Positions 8,742-16,699 of a DNA stretch of 48,745 nt are shown piece by piece. Both the position numbers and the translations under genes were made by a program. This DNA is from Alkalinema sp. CACIAM 70d (GTDB taxonomy: Bacteria; Cyanobacteriota; Cyanobacteriia; Leptolyngbyales; Leptolyngbyaceae), in the NCBI GenBank assembly GCA_002148405.1, contig MUGG01000015.1, positions 1 to 48,745 on the forward strand. Reading direction: 5' to 3'. Each line of letters opens with the position of its first letter. Position 1 is the stretch's first letter. The notes below the pieces were generated by a model. That model was not told the DNA's origin, made no database searches, and was given only the letters and a program-made list of their open reading frames with translations.

Positions 8742-9080
8742 CTAAGCAACCCGCTTCATAAAATTGGGCTTGCGATAATCGTCTTGGTGATGGCCAATCC
8801 AAACAATCTCAATTTCACCCATAACACAACGCGGCTCGTACCAAATCCGGTAAGACCCTTGGGCAATTTCCCAGAGATTCCTGAATGCTTTGAGTTTTTT
8901 GCAACCCTTCGGGTGAGGATTCAGAGCAAGCTGCTGAATGCGCTGATTAATGCGAGCCTGCAACCTAGAATTATTCAATTTGTGGAAATTTTTGAGTGCC
9001 GAGGAGGTAAACGAGATCCGAATTTCAGTAACGCACGGATCTAATACAGAATCAGACTGATTTTGCATACTTTTTCTCAT
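8742..9080 (-). CDS. RelE/ParE-family toxin-like protein
   Basis: A protein of 112 residues. The pattern FTSSALKNFHKL, then PHPKGCKKLKAFRNLWEIAQGSYRIWYEP, then EIEIVWIGHHQDDYR is typical of the RelE/ParE toxin superfamily, where the basic strand-loop and the final WIGHR-like segment form the active surface. RelE members cut mRNA at the ribosome and ParE members poison gyrase; the choice cannot be made here. No antitoxin reading frame of 60 codons or more lies on either side, so it is an orphan, or has a very short partner. The start may instead be the ATG at 9068. It sits directly upstream of the cas operon on the same strand. Confidence 0.8.
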   Translation of the reverse strand: MRKSMQNQSDSVLDPCVTEIRISFTSSALKNFHKLNNSRLQARINQRIQQLALNPHPKGCKKLKAFRNLWEIAQGSYRIWYEPRCVMGEIEIVWIGHHQDDYRKPNFMKRVA

Positions 9081-9755
9081 TAATTTGTCTACTGGTGAGC
9101 TTCTGTTAGTGAACTAGAAATCTAGTTGTGGCAGAAAGGTGTCAGGAGGTATTCATTGATCTGATAGGGTGTCTAGATTAACGATGCCACTATAGCACAG
9201 GAAACTGAGAACAAGGAAGTCAATCCTCAATTCACATTCAATTATGATGCTCATTAAGAAATAATTGACTCCCGTTCACAGTTGTTAATAGTTTCCCACT
9301 TAGGGAAACCAACTAAGAGGAGGACACTATGCAGCCAAATTAAATTGTTTGCATTCAATGCGTTTCCCCAGCGAGTGGGGACATTTAAGCTTTCTAATTT
9401 TAGCATTATTGATTGTTACTCATAGATCAGAGGCTATTTAAGCAAACACAAGATGTTCACTTTCTTGGGAGACAGCGGTGAAGTACCGAGTAGTCTTCAC
9501 AGAAGATTAGGTGCTTCCTACAGATGGTCATAGATTTTCAGTTCGACTCCGACTGCACAGCCATAAGGTTACTGAACACTTTAACCAATCTGCCCATTTG
9601 TTTCCAAAAAGAATCAAATATTCGTAGAAAATTTATCAAACGGGCTCAAAACTTTATAGAGCAAGCTTTTTAAGGAATCATCCTAGATTTTAAAAATATT
9701 TTCTTTTCCCTTGACATCCAGGGCATACTCAAATAACACTTGATCCTTCGCCCCC
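9081..9755. other. 675-nt non-coding stretch upstream of the WYL gene
   Basis: No reading frame of useful length is seen on either strand. The stretch contains an inverted repeat GTTTCCC-actta-GGGAAAC (9291-9309), an AGAGGAGG ribosome-binding site followed by ATG and a stop after four codons (9329-9343), and a solitary CRISPR-like repeat at 9347-9382. The remainder to 9755 is AT-rich and holds the promoter of the WYL gene. It looks like a small regulatory RNA locus or the remains of an eroded gene and array. Confidence 0.5.
9347..9382. repeat. Solitary diverged CRISPR repeat
   Basis: This 36-nt element has the same length, ends (GTTT...GGGGAC) and hairpin (TCCCCA-GCGAG-TGGGGA) as the array repeats starting at position 1, about 9 kb away. 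It differs by a few bases in the centre (GCATTCAATGC replaces CCATTCAATTG). The changed bases form a short dyad. No second copy lies within a spacer length on either side, so it is a single repeat, not an array. It could be a remnant or a crRNA-like regulatory element. Confidence 0.85.
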
Positions 9756-10916
9756 ATGCCCCACCCCTACACCCACCCCGCCGCCTTCGATCGCCTCCTC
9801 ATCCTCATCACCACCCTGCTCCACCACCCCGGCATCGGAACCGCCGACCCCCTCACAGACAGCGACCTCCCCAACGACGCCATGGTCGCAGTCCTAGACC
9901 AAGTCAAAACCGTCGCCCAAACCCTAGGCTTCCCAGTCGTTGACTGGTCAGTCCACACCCTGCGCAAAGACCTCCGCACCCTGCGCACCTACGGCATCCT
10001 CGACGATCGCATGTATCGCTGGGGCTACTACCTCGGCACCGGAGCCTGCTCCAAACAAGAACTCAGCCTCGCCCTCCAAGCCCTCGCCTCCCAAGCCGCC
10101 ATGCAAGGCGACCCCCGCATCCAAACCGTCTACGATCGCCTCGAAAAACGCCTGCGCGGACTCAACCTCGAACTCGGCGGCCAACTGCTCTACCCCGTCC
10201 GCACCCACCTAGATCGCGCGATCGTCCCCACCAACCCCGACGAAATGCGCCGCAAAGGACAATACAAAAGCACCCTCTTCGCCAAACTACCGGAATTAGA
10301 ACAAGCAATCATTTCAGGACAAGCGATCGAACTCTATCGCCAACGCAGCCCCTACCACCCCAAAGCCATCGGCCACCAAGCCATCTATCCCCTACAACTA
10401 ATTTATTCCGACATTGCCTGGTACCTCCTCTCCGAAAACGTCTCCAACGGACACCTCGCCCTCTCCCGCATCGATCGCTTCACCGACTACCTGCGCATTC
10501 TTCCCCAGACAGATCGCAGCATGGACAGCCAACAGGCCAGCCTGCAAACCGCCCACGAACTCCTACGCAATGGTTGGGGCCTCTCCCTCGGCAACTACGA
10601 AGAACAGCAGCTAGAGCGGGCAGGACAATTACCCCTAGAAGAAATTCAAGTCCGCTTCTTTGGTTCCGTCGTCCCCTTCATCCTAGAAGCCGACTCCCGC
10701 CACCCTAGACAGCGTCTGAGAAATCGGCGACGGGACAAACAAGGCAACCCCATCCAAGTGGATTACTGCATCCCCTTACCCCGCCGATCGTGGTTTGAAT
10801 TTTCGCGGTGGGTGCGCAGTTTCGGCAGCAACGCCCAAGTTCTCGCCCCCACAGAACTCGTCGCCGAATTCCAGCAAATGGCGATCGACCTTGCCCAGCG
10901 GTATCCAATGAATTAG
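9756..10916 (+). CDS. WYL-domain transcriptional regulator
   Basis: A protein of 386 residues. The N-terminal part has a helical, winged-helix-like region (VHTLRKDLRTLRTYGIL, about 65-85). The centre carries the WYL signature YSDIAWYLLSE with W222-Y223-L224, followed by HLALSRIDRF. WYL domains bind nucleic acid or nucleotide ligands and regulate many phage-defence and CRISPR loci. A WYL protein is reported to repress a CRISPR array in Synechocystis 6803. Codon use is strongly C-ending compared with neighbouring genes. It is divergent from the relE/cas operon and follows the solitary repeat, so control of this CRISPR island is a reasonable inference. Confidence 0.85.
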   Translation: MPHPYTHPAAFDRLLILITTLLHHPGIGTADPLTDSDLPNDAMVAVLDQVKTVAQTLGFPVVDWSVHTLRKDLRTLRTYGILDDRMYRWGYYLGTGACSKQELSLALQALASQAAMQGDPRIQTVYDRLEKRLRGLNLELGGQLLYPVRTHLDRAIVPTNPDEMRRKGQYKSTLFAKLPELEQAIISGQAIELYRQRSPYHPKAIGHQAIYPLQLIYSDIAWYLLSENVSNGHLALSRIDRFTDYLRILPQTDRSMDSQQASLQTAHELLRNGWGLSLGNYEEQQLERAGQLPLEEIQVRFFGSVVPFILEADSRHPRQRLRNRRRDKQGNPIQVDYCIPLPRRSWFEFSRWVRSFGSNAQVLAPTELVAEFQQMAIDLAQRYPMN

Positions 10917-11244
10917 ACCTGCTGGAAAGCAGGGAAATAATAGGAAATTTGCCCAATGCTCGACTGGTGCTGAATCTAGAACGTATTCTCAACGACGATG
11001 GATGATGACCCTACAAGACGATTCATCTAGCTGGATAACTGAAGTCAGATCTAAGGCTGATAAGGCTTTCAGGCACCTAATCCAATTTTGCTGCCACATT
11101 ACAGATCCTCCTTTAGAGGGACGCAGCCTATGTCAGGAATTCCAAACAAACTCTATTATGAGTGGCGACATTCCTGGTTCTGCACCAGACAATAAGTAAC
11201 ACAAGCTACAACATCAAATGAATCACATAGCTTAGGAGAAAATT
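10917..11244. other. Gap of 328 nt, no gene supported
   Basis: Short open frames exist but have no family resemblance, no good ribosome-binding site and no codon bias. The right end carries the AGGAGA ribosome-binding site of the stress-protein gene at 11245. Nothing else was recognised. Confidence 0.4.
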
Positions 11245-11817
11245 ATGAGCTTAAGCAATTTGAATCGTGCAGTGGGTGTGTTTCCCTCTGCGATCACTAC
11301 AGAAAATGCTTTAACAGAATTGCGGAATTCAGGCTTCACGATGGATCGTGTTTCTGTCATTGCTCAAAATCTCGATCGCTTAGACGATCGGCCCTTAGTG
11401 GGTGATACCCGGCTTGAGGAAATTAAGGAAACCACCCATGTAGACGAAGGCGCTAAGGCGGGTGCAGCAACGGGCGGCGCAGTCGGCGGCTTGATGGGCT
11501 TGCTAGTGGGCTTGGGAACCTTGGCAATTCCCGGCGTGGGGCCAATTATGCTAGCAGGGGCTGCTGCAACCGCGATCGCAACGACGCTAGCAGGCGGCGC
11601 GATCGGTGCAGCGACGGGCGGTTTGGTCGGCGGTTTAATTGGTCTTGGAATTCCTGAGGAACGGGCCAAACTGTACAACGACTACGTTAATCGTGGGCAG
11701 TATCTCGTGATCGTAGATGGTACAGATGCTGAAATTCGCCAAGCAGAAGAGATTCTCAAACGGCGCGGAATTCAGGAGTGGTCTGTCTATCCCTCGCCGA
11801 ATGCTGTGGCTCGCTAA
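11245..11817 (+). CDS. General stress protein (17M-like) with glycine-zipper membrane core
   Basis: A protein of 190 residues. Residues 1-45 (RAVGVFPSAITTENALTELRNSGF...VSVIAQN) and the last ~50 residues form an alpha/beta ferredoxin-like region typical of general-stress-protein 17M/YflT-type domains. Between them lies a Gly/Ala-rich segment (about 72-140) with repeated GGxxGG patterns, consistent with a glycine zipper inserting into or lining a membrane. Such proteins are induced by salt, cold or oxidative stress in cyanobacteria. It has a clear AGGAGA ribosome-binding site and is followed 52 nt later by a lipoprotein gene, with which it may be cotranscribed to the terminator at 12453. Confidence 0.75.
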   Translation: MSLSNLNRAVGVFPSAITTENALTELRNSGFTMDRVSVIAQNLDRLDDRPLVGDTRLEEIKETTHVDEGAKAGAATGGAVGGLMGLLVGLGTLAIPGVGPIMLAGAAATAIATTLAGGAIGAATGGLVGGLIGLGIPEERAKLYNDYVNRGQYLVIVDGTDAEIRQAEEILKRRGIQEWSVYPSPNAVAR

Positions 11818-11869
11818 AGAATTGCTACTAGATCATCAACAAAATAGTAAACTCATTGGGAGGAGAACC

Positions 11870-12337
11870 ATGAAAAAAATTGCAATGGTATTATTAGGAA
11901 GTATTTTGTTAGCTGGAACAGTTGCGTGTGAAAGCAATGTTTCGAAAACCAGCGCGAGTGCACCGAACTCTACTGAACAAACCGGAGACACTCCAACAAC
12001 GGAAACAGCAAAAAATAACCAAAATGATGCAGCTAGCGAAGTGCGTCGCAACCAATTGAATTCAGATATTCGTGCACGGGAACAGCGCAACAATATGACC
12101 GGCGGAGATGCCGATCGAGCGGATAGTGATGTTGCCAGCGAAGTCAGTAGTAAGCTCGAGGCGAATATTCCCAAGAGCCAATTAACGGTTAAGGCTAAAC
12201 AAGGGGCAGTCGTTGTCTCGGGAACGGTTCAGTCCCAAGAGCAGTTGAATAAAATTGAACCTTTAACCAAGGAGATTAAAGGTGTGCAGTCGGTAAATGT
12301 GGCTGCTAAGGTTGCTCCTGCGGTTCCGGCCCAGTAG
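11870..12337 (+). CDS. BON-domain lipoprotein
   Basis: A protein of 155 residues. The N-terminus MKKIAMVLLGSILLAGTVAC is a lipoprotein signal with the lipobox TVAC, so the mature protein probably starts at Cys20 and is membrane-anchored. A low-complexity Ser/Thr/Asn-rich linker leads to a BON domain (about residues 85-150: DVASEVSSKLEANIPKSQ, then GAVVVSGTVQSQEQLNKI). BON domains bind phospholipid or stabilise the envelope under osmotic stress. The ATG at 11870 has an AGGAGA ribosome-binding site; a longer in-frame opening inside the upstream gene lacks one and would bury the signal peptide. It probably acts with the upstream stress protein. Confidence 0.85.
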   Translation: MKKIAMVLLGSILLAGTVACESNVSKTSASAPNSTEQTGDTPTTETAKNNQNDAASEVRRNQLNSDIRAREQRNNMTGGDADRADSDVASEVSSKLEANIPKSQLTVKAKQGAVVVSGTVQSQEQLNKIEPLTKEIKGVQSVNVAAKVAPAVPAQ

Positions 12338-12452
12338 GTTGTCCCCCAACTTGTGCGATAACTTGTGCGATACTTTGCCCAGTAAATTTGCTTAATAAGT
12401 CTCTGCATGATTCGTTCCTGTAGTGACTCTATCAACTTTGTCCATGCTGCTT

Positions 12453-12486
12453 GCTTGCTTATCTGAAAGGATAAGCAAGCTTTTTT
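12453..12486 (+). terminator. Rho-independent terminator
   Basis: An 11-bp perfect stem (GCTTGCTTATC/GATAAGCAAGC) with a TGAAAG loop is followed by six T residues. It lies about 115 nt after the BON lipoprotein stop and ends that plus-strand transcription unit. Confidence 0.9.
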
Positions 12487-12491
12487 ATGGG

Positions 12492-12546
12492 TTGATTACA
12501 TGCTGATTACATGTTGATTACATGTTGATTACATGTTGATTACATA
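12492..12546. repeat. Short tandem repeat, 11 nt x 5
   Basis: Five consecutive copies of TTGATTACATG, with single substitutions in copies 2 and 5, lie immediately after the terminator and before the convergent oxidoreductase gene. It resembles the short tandemly repeated repetitive sequences of filamentous cyanobacteria. Confidence 0.9.
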
Positions 12547-12583
12547 GTGTTTAGTTGCAGGGAGTTCTGTTTCTCTCTCGCCA

Positions 12584-13453
12584 TTAAAATTCCCGTTGGT
12601 CGAACCAAAACTTGATTTCGTCATAGCGAAACACCGGGCCATCTTTACACAGAAAATTCGGGCCGAGTTGACAATGGCCACAAAATCCAATCGCGCATTT
12701 CATATTGCGCTCCATCGTCACATAGATTTTTTCCGCTGGCACTCCCCGCTTCAGCAATTCCATGACTGTAAACTGCATCATAATCTCAGGGCCGCAAATC
12801 ATGGCAACGGTATTGAGTCGATCGAAGGGAGCCCGCCGGATTAATCCCGTCACCACACCGACATTGCCCTGCCAGCCCGCTTCCGCTCGATCGACGGTCA
12901 CTAACACCTCCACATCCAACCGCGATCGCCACTTTTGCAAATCGCGCCGAAAGACAATATCCTGCGGCGTGCGCGTGCCTAAGAGTAAAACCACCTTGCC
13001 GTACTTTTCCCGATGGTTGAGGACGTGGCAAATGGCAGGACGCAGGGGCGCAAGGCCAATCCCCCCCGCCACAAAGACGACATCATTGCCTTCTGCCAGA
13101 TCCATAGACCACCCCCGACCAAAGGGGCCCCGAATCCCCATTACATCCCCCGGTCGGAGTTTGCTGAGGGCAGTGGTAACCGTCCCAACGATCCGCGTCG
13201 TATGCATGAGTTTGCTCGAATCCGCCGGATTGCCACTGATAGAAATGGCACATTCACCTATCCCAAAGGCATAGAGCATATTAAATTGCCCAGGGGTGAA
13301 TACGAGCGGTTGCCCATCCTCAGGAGTCAATTCCAACGTAAAGGTTTCGTGGGTTTCCTTGTGGGTGCGTTGGACTTGATAGAGCCGAGGTAGCATCGGT
13401 TCGATCGAGGGTTCGATCGTAGATAGTTTTAGTGTGGAAGGTTCATTTGCCAT
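12584..13453 (-). CDS. FAD/NAD(P)-binding oxidoreductase, sulfhydrogenase gamma / AsrB-like
   Basis: A protein of 289 residues. It has a ferredoxin-reductase layout: an FAD-binding barrel (FTPGQFNMLY, then AISISGNP), an NAD(P) loop (VFVAGGIGLAPLRPAI), and a C-terminal 2Fe-2S cysteine cluster (CAIGFCGHCQLG ... FLCKDGPVF). This matches gamma subunits of sulfhydrogenases (HydG) and anaerobic sulfite reductase subunit B, which pass electrons between NAD(P)H and the Fe-S beta subunit. The ATG at 13453 overlaps the upstream cNMP-binding gene by 11 nt; an upstream in-frame start is less likely. It is the last gene of the minus-strand redox operon, and no catalytic NiFe or sirohaem subunit is present in the window. 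Confidence 0.85.
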   Translation of the reverse strand: MANEPSTLKLSTIEPSIEPMLPRLYQVQRTHKETHETFTLELTPEDGQPLVFTPGQFNMLYAFGIGECAISISGNPADSSKLMHTTRIVGTVTTALSKLRPGDVMGIRGPFGRGWSMDLAEGNDVVFVAGGIGLAPLRPAICHVLNHREKYGKVVLLLGTRTPQDIVFRRDLQKWRSRLDVEVLVTVDRAEAGWQGNVGVVTGLIRRAPFDRLNTVAMICGPEIMMQFTVMELLKRGVPAEKIYVTMERNMKCAIGFCGHCQLGPNFLCKDGPVFRYDEIKFWFDQREF

Positions 13454-13928
13454 GTGATTTCTGATCGGGCAATCCGTATAAATCAAGTAACTGTAATCGC
13501 GTTGCATTGAGACTATCCAGCATGATTTGGGAAAAGCGTTTCATCAGTTCATAACCCAACACTGGATCATTGTCACATTTGCCCCGCAGGCAGCGACCAT
13601 CTAGGGCGATCGCGCGGGTTAATTCCAACGCACGGGCATCGAATTGCCATTGGTAGGGTGGAAACAGCCAAGACCAGCCCAGCACATCATTGTCTCCCAG
13701 GGTTTTAATCGTCAGGGTAGGACGACCGGGGGCACTAATTTCGATCGCGATCCGGCCCTGGCGAATGAGATAAAAGCGATCGGCAGGTTCCCCTTGGCGA
13801 AAGAGCATGTCCCCCGCATCAAATCGGATATTAGACGCGCATTCTGTCAATAATTGGACGTATTCCGGGGAGAGTCCTGCAAAGAACTCATGCTCCTGCA
13901 AAATCGGGGCAAGGGATGAAAGCGTCAT
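13443..13928 (-). CDS. Cyclic nucleotide-binding domain protein (Crp-like, no HTH)
   Basis: A protein of 161 residues containing one cNMP-binding beta-roll: the typical [20 protein letters not shown] segment near residues 36-55, then GRIAIEI and [12 protein letters not shown]. The usual C-terminal DNA-binding helix-turn-helix of Crp/Fnr is missing; only a short helical tail follows. It therefore probably regulates or anchors its partner enzymes instead of binding DNA. The gene is embedded between the beta- and gamma-subunit genes with overlaps on both sides (4 nt and 11 nt), so it is very likely part of the same complex or its control. Confidence 0.85.
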   Translation of the reverse strand: MTLSSLAPILQEHEFFAGLSPEYVQLLTECASNIRFDAGDMLFRQGEPADRFYLIRQGRIAIEISAPGRPTLTIKTLGDNDVLGWSWLFPPYQWQFDARALELTRAIALDGRCLRGKCDNDPVLGYELMKRFSQIMLDSLNATRLQLLDLYGLPDQKSHGK

Positions 13929-15043
13929 GATGTTATCTCCTCTCCGCGAAGGGCACGAACTTCAGCGGTAATATCAATGCCGACGGGACACCAGGTAATG
14001 CAACGGCCACACCCCACGCAGCCCGACGTGCCAAATTGATCGATCCAACTGGCCAGCTTGTGGGTCATCCATTGGCGATAACGAGATTTTGCGCTCATCC
14101 GCACTGCGCCGCCGTGGATGTAGGAAAAATCCATCGTGAAGCAGGAATCCCATTGTCGCCAGCGTTCTGCATGGTTTCCGGTGAGATCGGTCGTGTCCTC
14201 AACGGTGGAACAAAAGCAGGTGGGACAGACCATGGTGCAATTGGCGCAGGTTAAGCAACGGGATGCAACTTCGTTCCACTGGGGATGTTCTAGATTTTGA
14301 TAGAGTAATTCTTTCAGATTTGTCGTATCCATTGATCGTCCCATGTGCTGAACTGTATTAGCAACAACTTGGTCAGCAAGCTCTTGATCGATGGCGTTAG
14401 CAATCCGATGAGTGACTTGCTCAAGTATTTCTGCGCCCAAGGGACTGCCGACTTCCACGAGAAACTCATGGCGATCGGGTTGCAGAATTTCCGTTAATGC
14501 TAAATCGAATCCGGATTCTACTGCTGGCCCTGTGTCCATGGAAACACAAAAACAAGTGCCGCCTGCTTGGGCACAGTTGACTGCGACGATGAAGCAATTC
14601 TGGCGATGGACTTGGTAACGGGGATCGATGGAACCGCTTTCTAAGAAGACGCGATCTTGAATGGCGATCGCGTGTAATTCGCAGGAACGAACGCCAATGA
14701 AGGCACGTTTTTGGGCGATCGGCGGCTCGACGTGCAAAGATACCTCGCGGCCCTGACGATCTGCGCTCCAAAGCTTAACCTGAGTCGGAAATAACACTTT
14801 TTTCCAAGACTGTGGCCCAACCGCATAGCCAAAGAGTGCTGCGTCATCCCGCTGCTGTAAGCGATAGGTGCCTGCTTCCTGCACGTCGCTCCAGCCGATC
14901 GGTAACTCTTCGACTTGGGTGAGGGTATCGTACACGATCGCCTGATCGCGCAGAGTTGGGCCAATCAATTCATAGCCCCTGTGTATCAATGCATCAAAAA
15001 GTTGCTGGAGATGCTGACGGTGAATGACTTGACGATTCTCCAT
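13925..15043 (-). CDS. 4Fe-4S dicluster protein, sulfhydrogenase beta / AsrA-like
   Basis: A protein of 372 residues. It carries two 4Fe-4S cysteine sets in the C-terminal half, [14 protein letters not shown] (near 260-275) and [14 protein letters not shown] (near 345-358), plus upstream conserved segments [10 protein letters not shown] and GGTCFCVSM. The architecture matches the beta subunit of group-3 sulfhydrogenases (HydB) and anaerobic sulfite reductase subunit A, which relay electrons to the flavoprotein. It overlaps the cNMP-binding gene by 4 nt and follows osmC by 5 nt. No hydrogenase alpha or delta subunit lies nearby, so the electron acceptor is unknown. Confidence 0.85.
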   Translation of the reverse strand: MENRQVIHRQHLQQLFDALIHRGYELIGPTLRDQAIVYDTLTQVEELPIGWSDVQEAGTYRLQQRDDAALFGYAVGPQSWKKVLFPTQVKLWSADRQGREVSLHVEPPIAQKRAFIGVRSCELHAIAIQDRVFLESGSIDPRYQVHRQNCFIVAVNCAQAGGTCFCVSMDTGPAVESGFDLALTEILQPDRHEFLVEVGSPLGAEILEQVTHRIANAIDQELADQVVANTVQHMGRSMDTTNLKELLYQNLEHPQWNEVASRCLTCANCTMVCPTCFCSTVEDTTDLTGNHAERWRQWDSCFTMDFSYIHGGAVRMSAKSRYRQWMTHKLASWIDQFGTSGCVGCGRCITWCPVGIDITAEVRALRGEEITS

Positions 15044-15048
15044 AAAAC

Positions 15049-15477
15049 TTAGTTTGTAGCAGCGGTTTGGGGAAGCTTCAGAGTTTCGGCAATGATTTCG
15101 GTTGTAATCACGGGCGAATGGCTGAGGGTGTTATGAATCAAGCTGGATTCAATCACTTGCTTAATGCCTGTAATGTGCTGGAATTCTAGGGGGTGGGGGA
15201 TGTGAACTTCCACTCGAATGTAATTGATGCGTTGGGGCAAGTTTTCCACTTGGCCAAAGACCGTCATGGTCAGTCCCTTGGGATCAATGCCTTGGGCTTC
15301 GCAATATTGCACAACGTAGGCTCCCGCGCAGGTGCCGATCGCGCCGAGTAACCATTCGCTGGGGGTCATGCCGATGTCTGTTCCACCACTTCGAAAAGGG
15401 TGATCGCTCCAAGAGACATGGTTTCTCGCAATCACTTGAAACTGAGTTTGTCCTGTGTAGTTTACTTTCACTTGCAT
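15049..15477 (-). CDS. OsmC family protein
   Basis: A protein of 142 residues. The order of segments (VIARNHVSWSDHPFRSGGTDIGMTPSEWLLGAIGTCAGAYV, then IRVEVHIPHPL) matches the OsmC/Ohr family of thiol-dependent peroxide-reducing proteins. One reactive cysteine lies at the start of the central helix (GTCAG); a second candidate is in VVQYCEAQG. The ATG at 15477 has a GGAGG ribosome-binding site 10 nt upstream, so a longer opening frame is rejected. It is 5 nt upstream of the Fe-S subunit gene, linking peroxide detoxification to the anaerobic redox operon. Confidence 0.85.
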   Translation of the reverse strand: MQVKVNYTGQTQFQVIARNHVSWSDHPFRSGGTDIGMTPSEWLLGAIGTCAGAYVVQYCEAQGIDPKGLTMTVFGQVENLPQRINYIRVEVHIPHPLEFQHITGIKQVIESSLIHNTLSHSPVITTEIIAETLKLPQTAATN

Positions 15478-15510
15478 AGTAGGTACCTCCAAGATGATGG
15501 GAATCCTGTC

Positions 15511-15655
15511 GTAACAAGAGGTTGTAACAAGAGGTTGTAACAAGAGAAGAGGTTGTAGTCAGAAGTCGTAACAAGAGGTTTTAAAAGTACGGTCGGAAGT
15601 TTAACTAAAATTACGTTTAGCTAAAATTACGTTTATAAAATTACGTTTCACTAAA
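15511..15655. repeat. Two families of short tandem repeats
   Basis: The gap between pflA and osmC holds about four GTAACAAGAGGTT units (15511-15580) and then about four copies of TAAAATTACGTTTA-like units (15606-15655), the last running to the stop of the pflA-like gene. They fill most of the gap. Confidence 0.8.
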
Positions 15656-16415
15656 ATACGGTGAGACCTCGACTTCTAAAAATCGCGATCGCGGCTTCTA
15701 CTTGCTCTGGGGTAGGTGGTTCAGTATCTTTCAGTTGATAGTCATAGCCCAACTCAGCCCACTTGTATTCTCCCAGCTTATGAAAGGGAAGAACTTCCAC
15801 CCGATCGATGTTCTGTAACGAGGCGAGAAAATCGGCCAACCCTGCAATATTGTGGGGGGCATCTGTGAGTCCTGGAACTAGGACAAAACGAATCCAAACA
15901 GGCTTCCCAATAGTACTTAAATATTTCGCAAGGGCTAATGTAGGCTTTAAATCAACGTTAGTAACTTTGTGATAGATTTCGGGATCGTAGGATTTAATAT
16001 CTAACAATACTAAATTGGCGTATTCTAAAACAGATTTGGCAACTTCTAAATCACAAAATCCGGAAGTATCTAAGGCGGTATGAATGCCCTCCGATCGACA
16101 TTGTTGAAAGAGCGATCGCACAAAATCTGGCTGCATTAAGGGTTCGCCTCCACTGACGGTGACGCCTCCCCCGGAAGCTTGCATATAACTTTTGTATTTT
16201 CGTATCTGCTGCATAATCGTCTCGATCGTCTGTAGCTTGCCATTTTCAAAGTGACGGCAATCCGGGTTGGAACAATAGAGGCAGCGGAGGGGACACCCAG
16301 CGGTAAACACGATAAAGCGAATTCCTGGGCCATCTACTGTGCCGCAGCTTTCAAAGGAGTGAACATAGCCCGTTGTAGAGGCGTGCTGGGACGATCGAGC
16401 GAGAGTGTAAGTCAT
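15651..16415 (-). CDS. pflA: Pyruvate formate-lyase activating enzyme (radical SAM)
   Basis: A protein of 254 residues. It contains the radical SAM CxxxCxxC motif at C41-C45-C48 (CPLRCLYC), the preceding ESCGTVDGPGIRF segment, and GGGVTVSGGEPLMQ, all diagnostic of PflA. PflA uses a 4Fe-4S cluster and S-adenosylmethionine to make the glycyl radical on pyruvate formate-lyase during fermentation. No pflB is present in the window, so the substrate enzyme is encoded elsewhere. Position upstream of the OsmC and sulfhydrogenase-like genes on the same strand suggests a shared role in dark anoxic metabolism, though the 170-nt repeat-filled gap may separate transcripts. Confidence 0.9.
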   Translation of the reverse strand: MTYTLARSSQHASTTGYVHSFESCGTVDGPGIRFIVFTAGCPLRCLYCSNPDCRHFENGKLQTIETIMQQIRKYKSYMQASGGGVTVSGGEPLMQPDFVRSLFQQCRSEGIHTALDTSGFCDLEVAKSVLEYANLVLLDIKSYDPEIYHKVTNVDLKPTLALAKYLSTIGKPVWIRFVLVPGLTDAPHNIAGLADFLASLQNIDRVEVLPFHKLGEYKWAELGYDYQLKDTEPPTPEQVEAAIAIFRSRGLTVF

Positions 16416-16528
16416 GGGGTGGCACCTCAGACTGGGCTGATCTAATTATCTGGATCTGACTGTAGTTATAGGCCAAACTTTTGAGGAAGTTGTGAGGAAT
16501 GGAATGTCGCCTGGATAGGGTTGCGGTG

Positions 16529-16570
16529 CGATCGTGCCGCCTCGATCGTGCCGCCTCGATCGTGCAGGCT
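16529..16570. repeat. 14-nt tandem repeat x 3
   Basis: Two exact copies and one variant of CGATCGTGCCGCCT lie in the divergent gap between pflA and the gene at 16700. The divergent promoters should be near here. Confidence 0.85.
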
Positions 16571-16645
16571 GGCCCTTTGGTCGTGATCCCTGTCCTGTTC
16601 CTCACAATTTCCTCATATCCCATTTCTAGAGTAAAGCTATCAGCT

Positions 16646-16684
16646 ATGCCATTGCTCAGACTTATATGCCATTGCTCAGACTTA
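16646..16684. repeat. 20-nt tandem duplication upstream of gene start
   Basis: ATGCCATTGCTCAGACTTAT occurs twice back to back. The first copy supplies an in-frame ATG (16646) upstream of the preferred start at 16700, so the duplication can mislead start calling. Confidence 0.85.
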
Positions 16685-16699
16685 GGGGATGTCTTCGCT

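Noticed and set aside
9948..10208. Antisense open frames of the WYL gene
   Set aside because: The strongly C-ending codons of the WYL gene open the reverse frames; the real frame has a clear WYL domain.
11002..11199. 65-codon plus-strand open frame in the gap before the stress-protein gene
   Set aside because: No ribosome-binding site, no family resemblance and composition unlike its neighbours.
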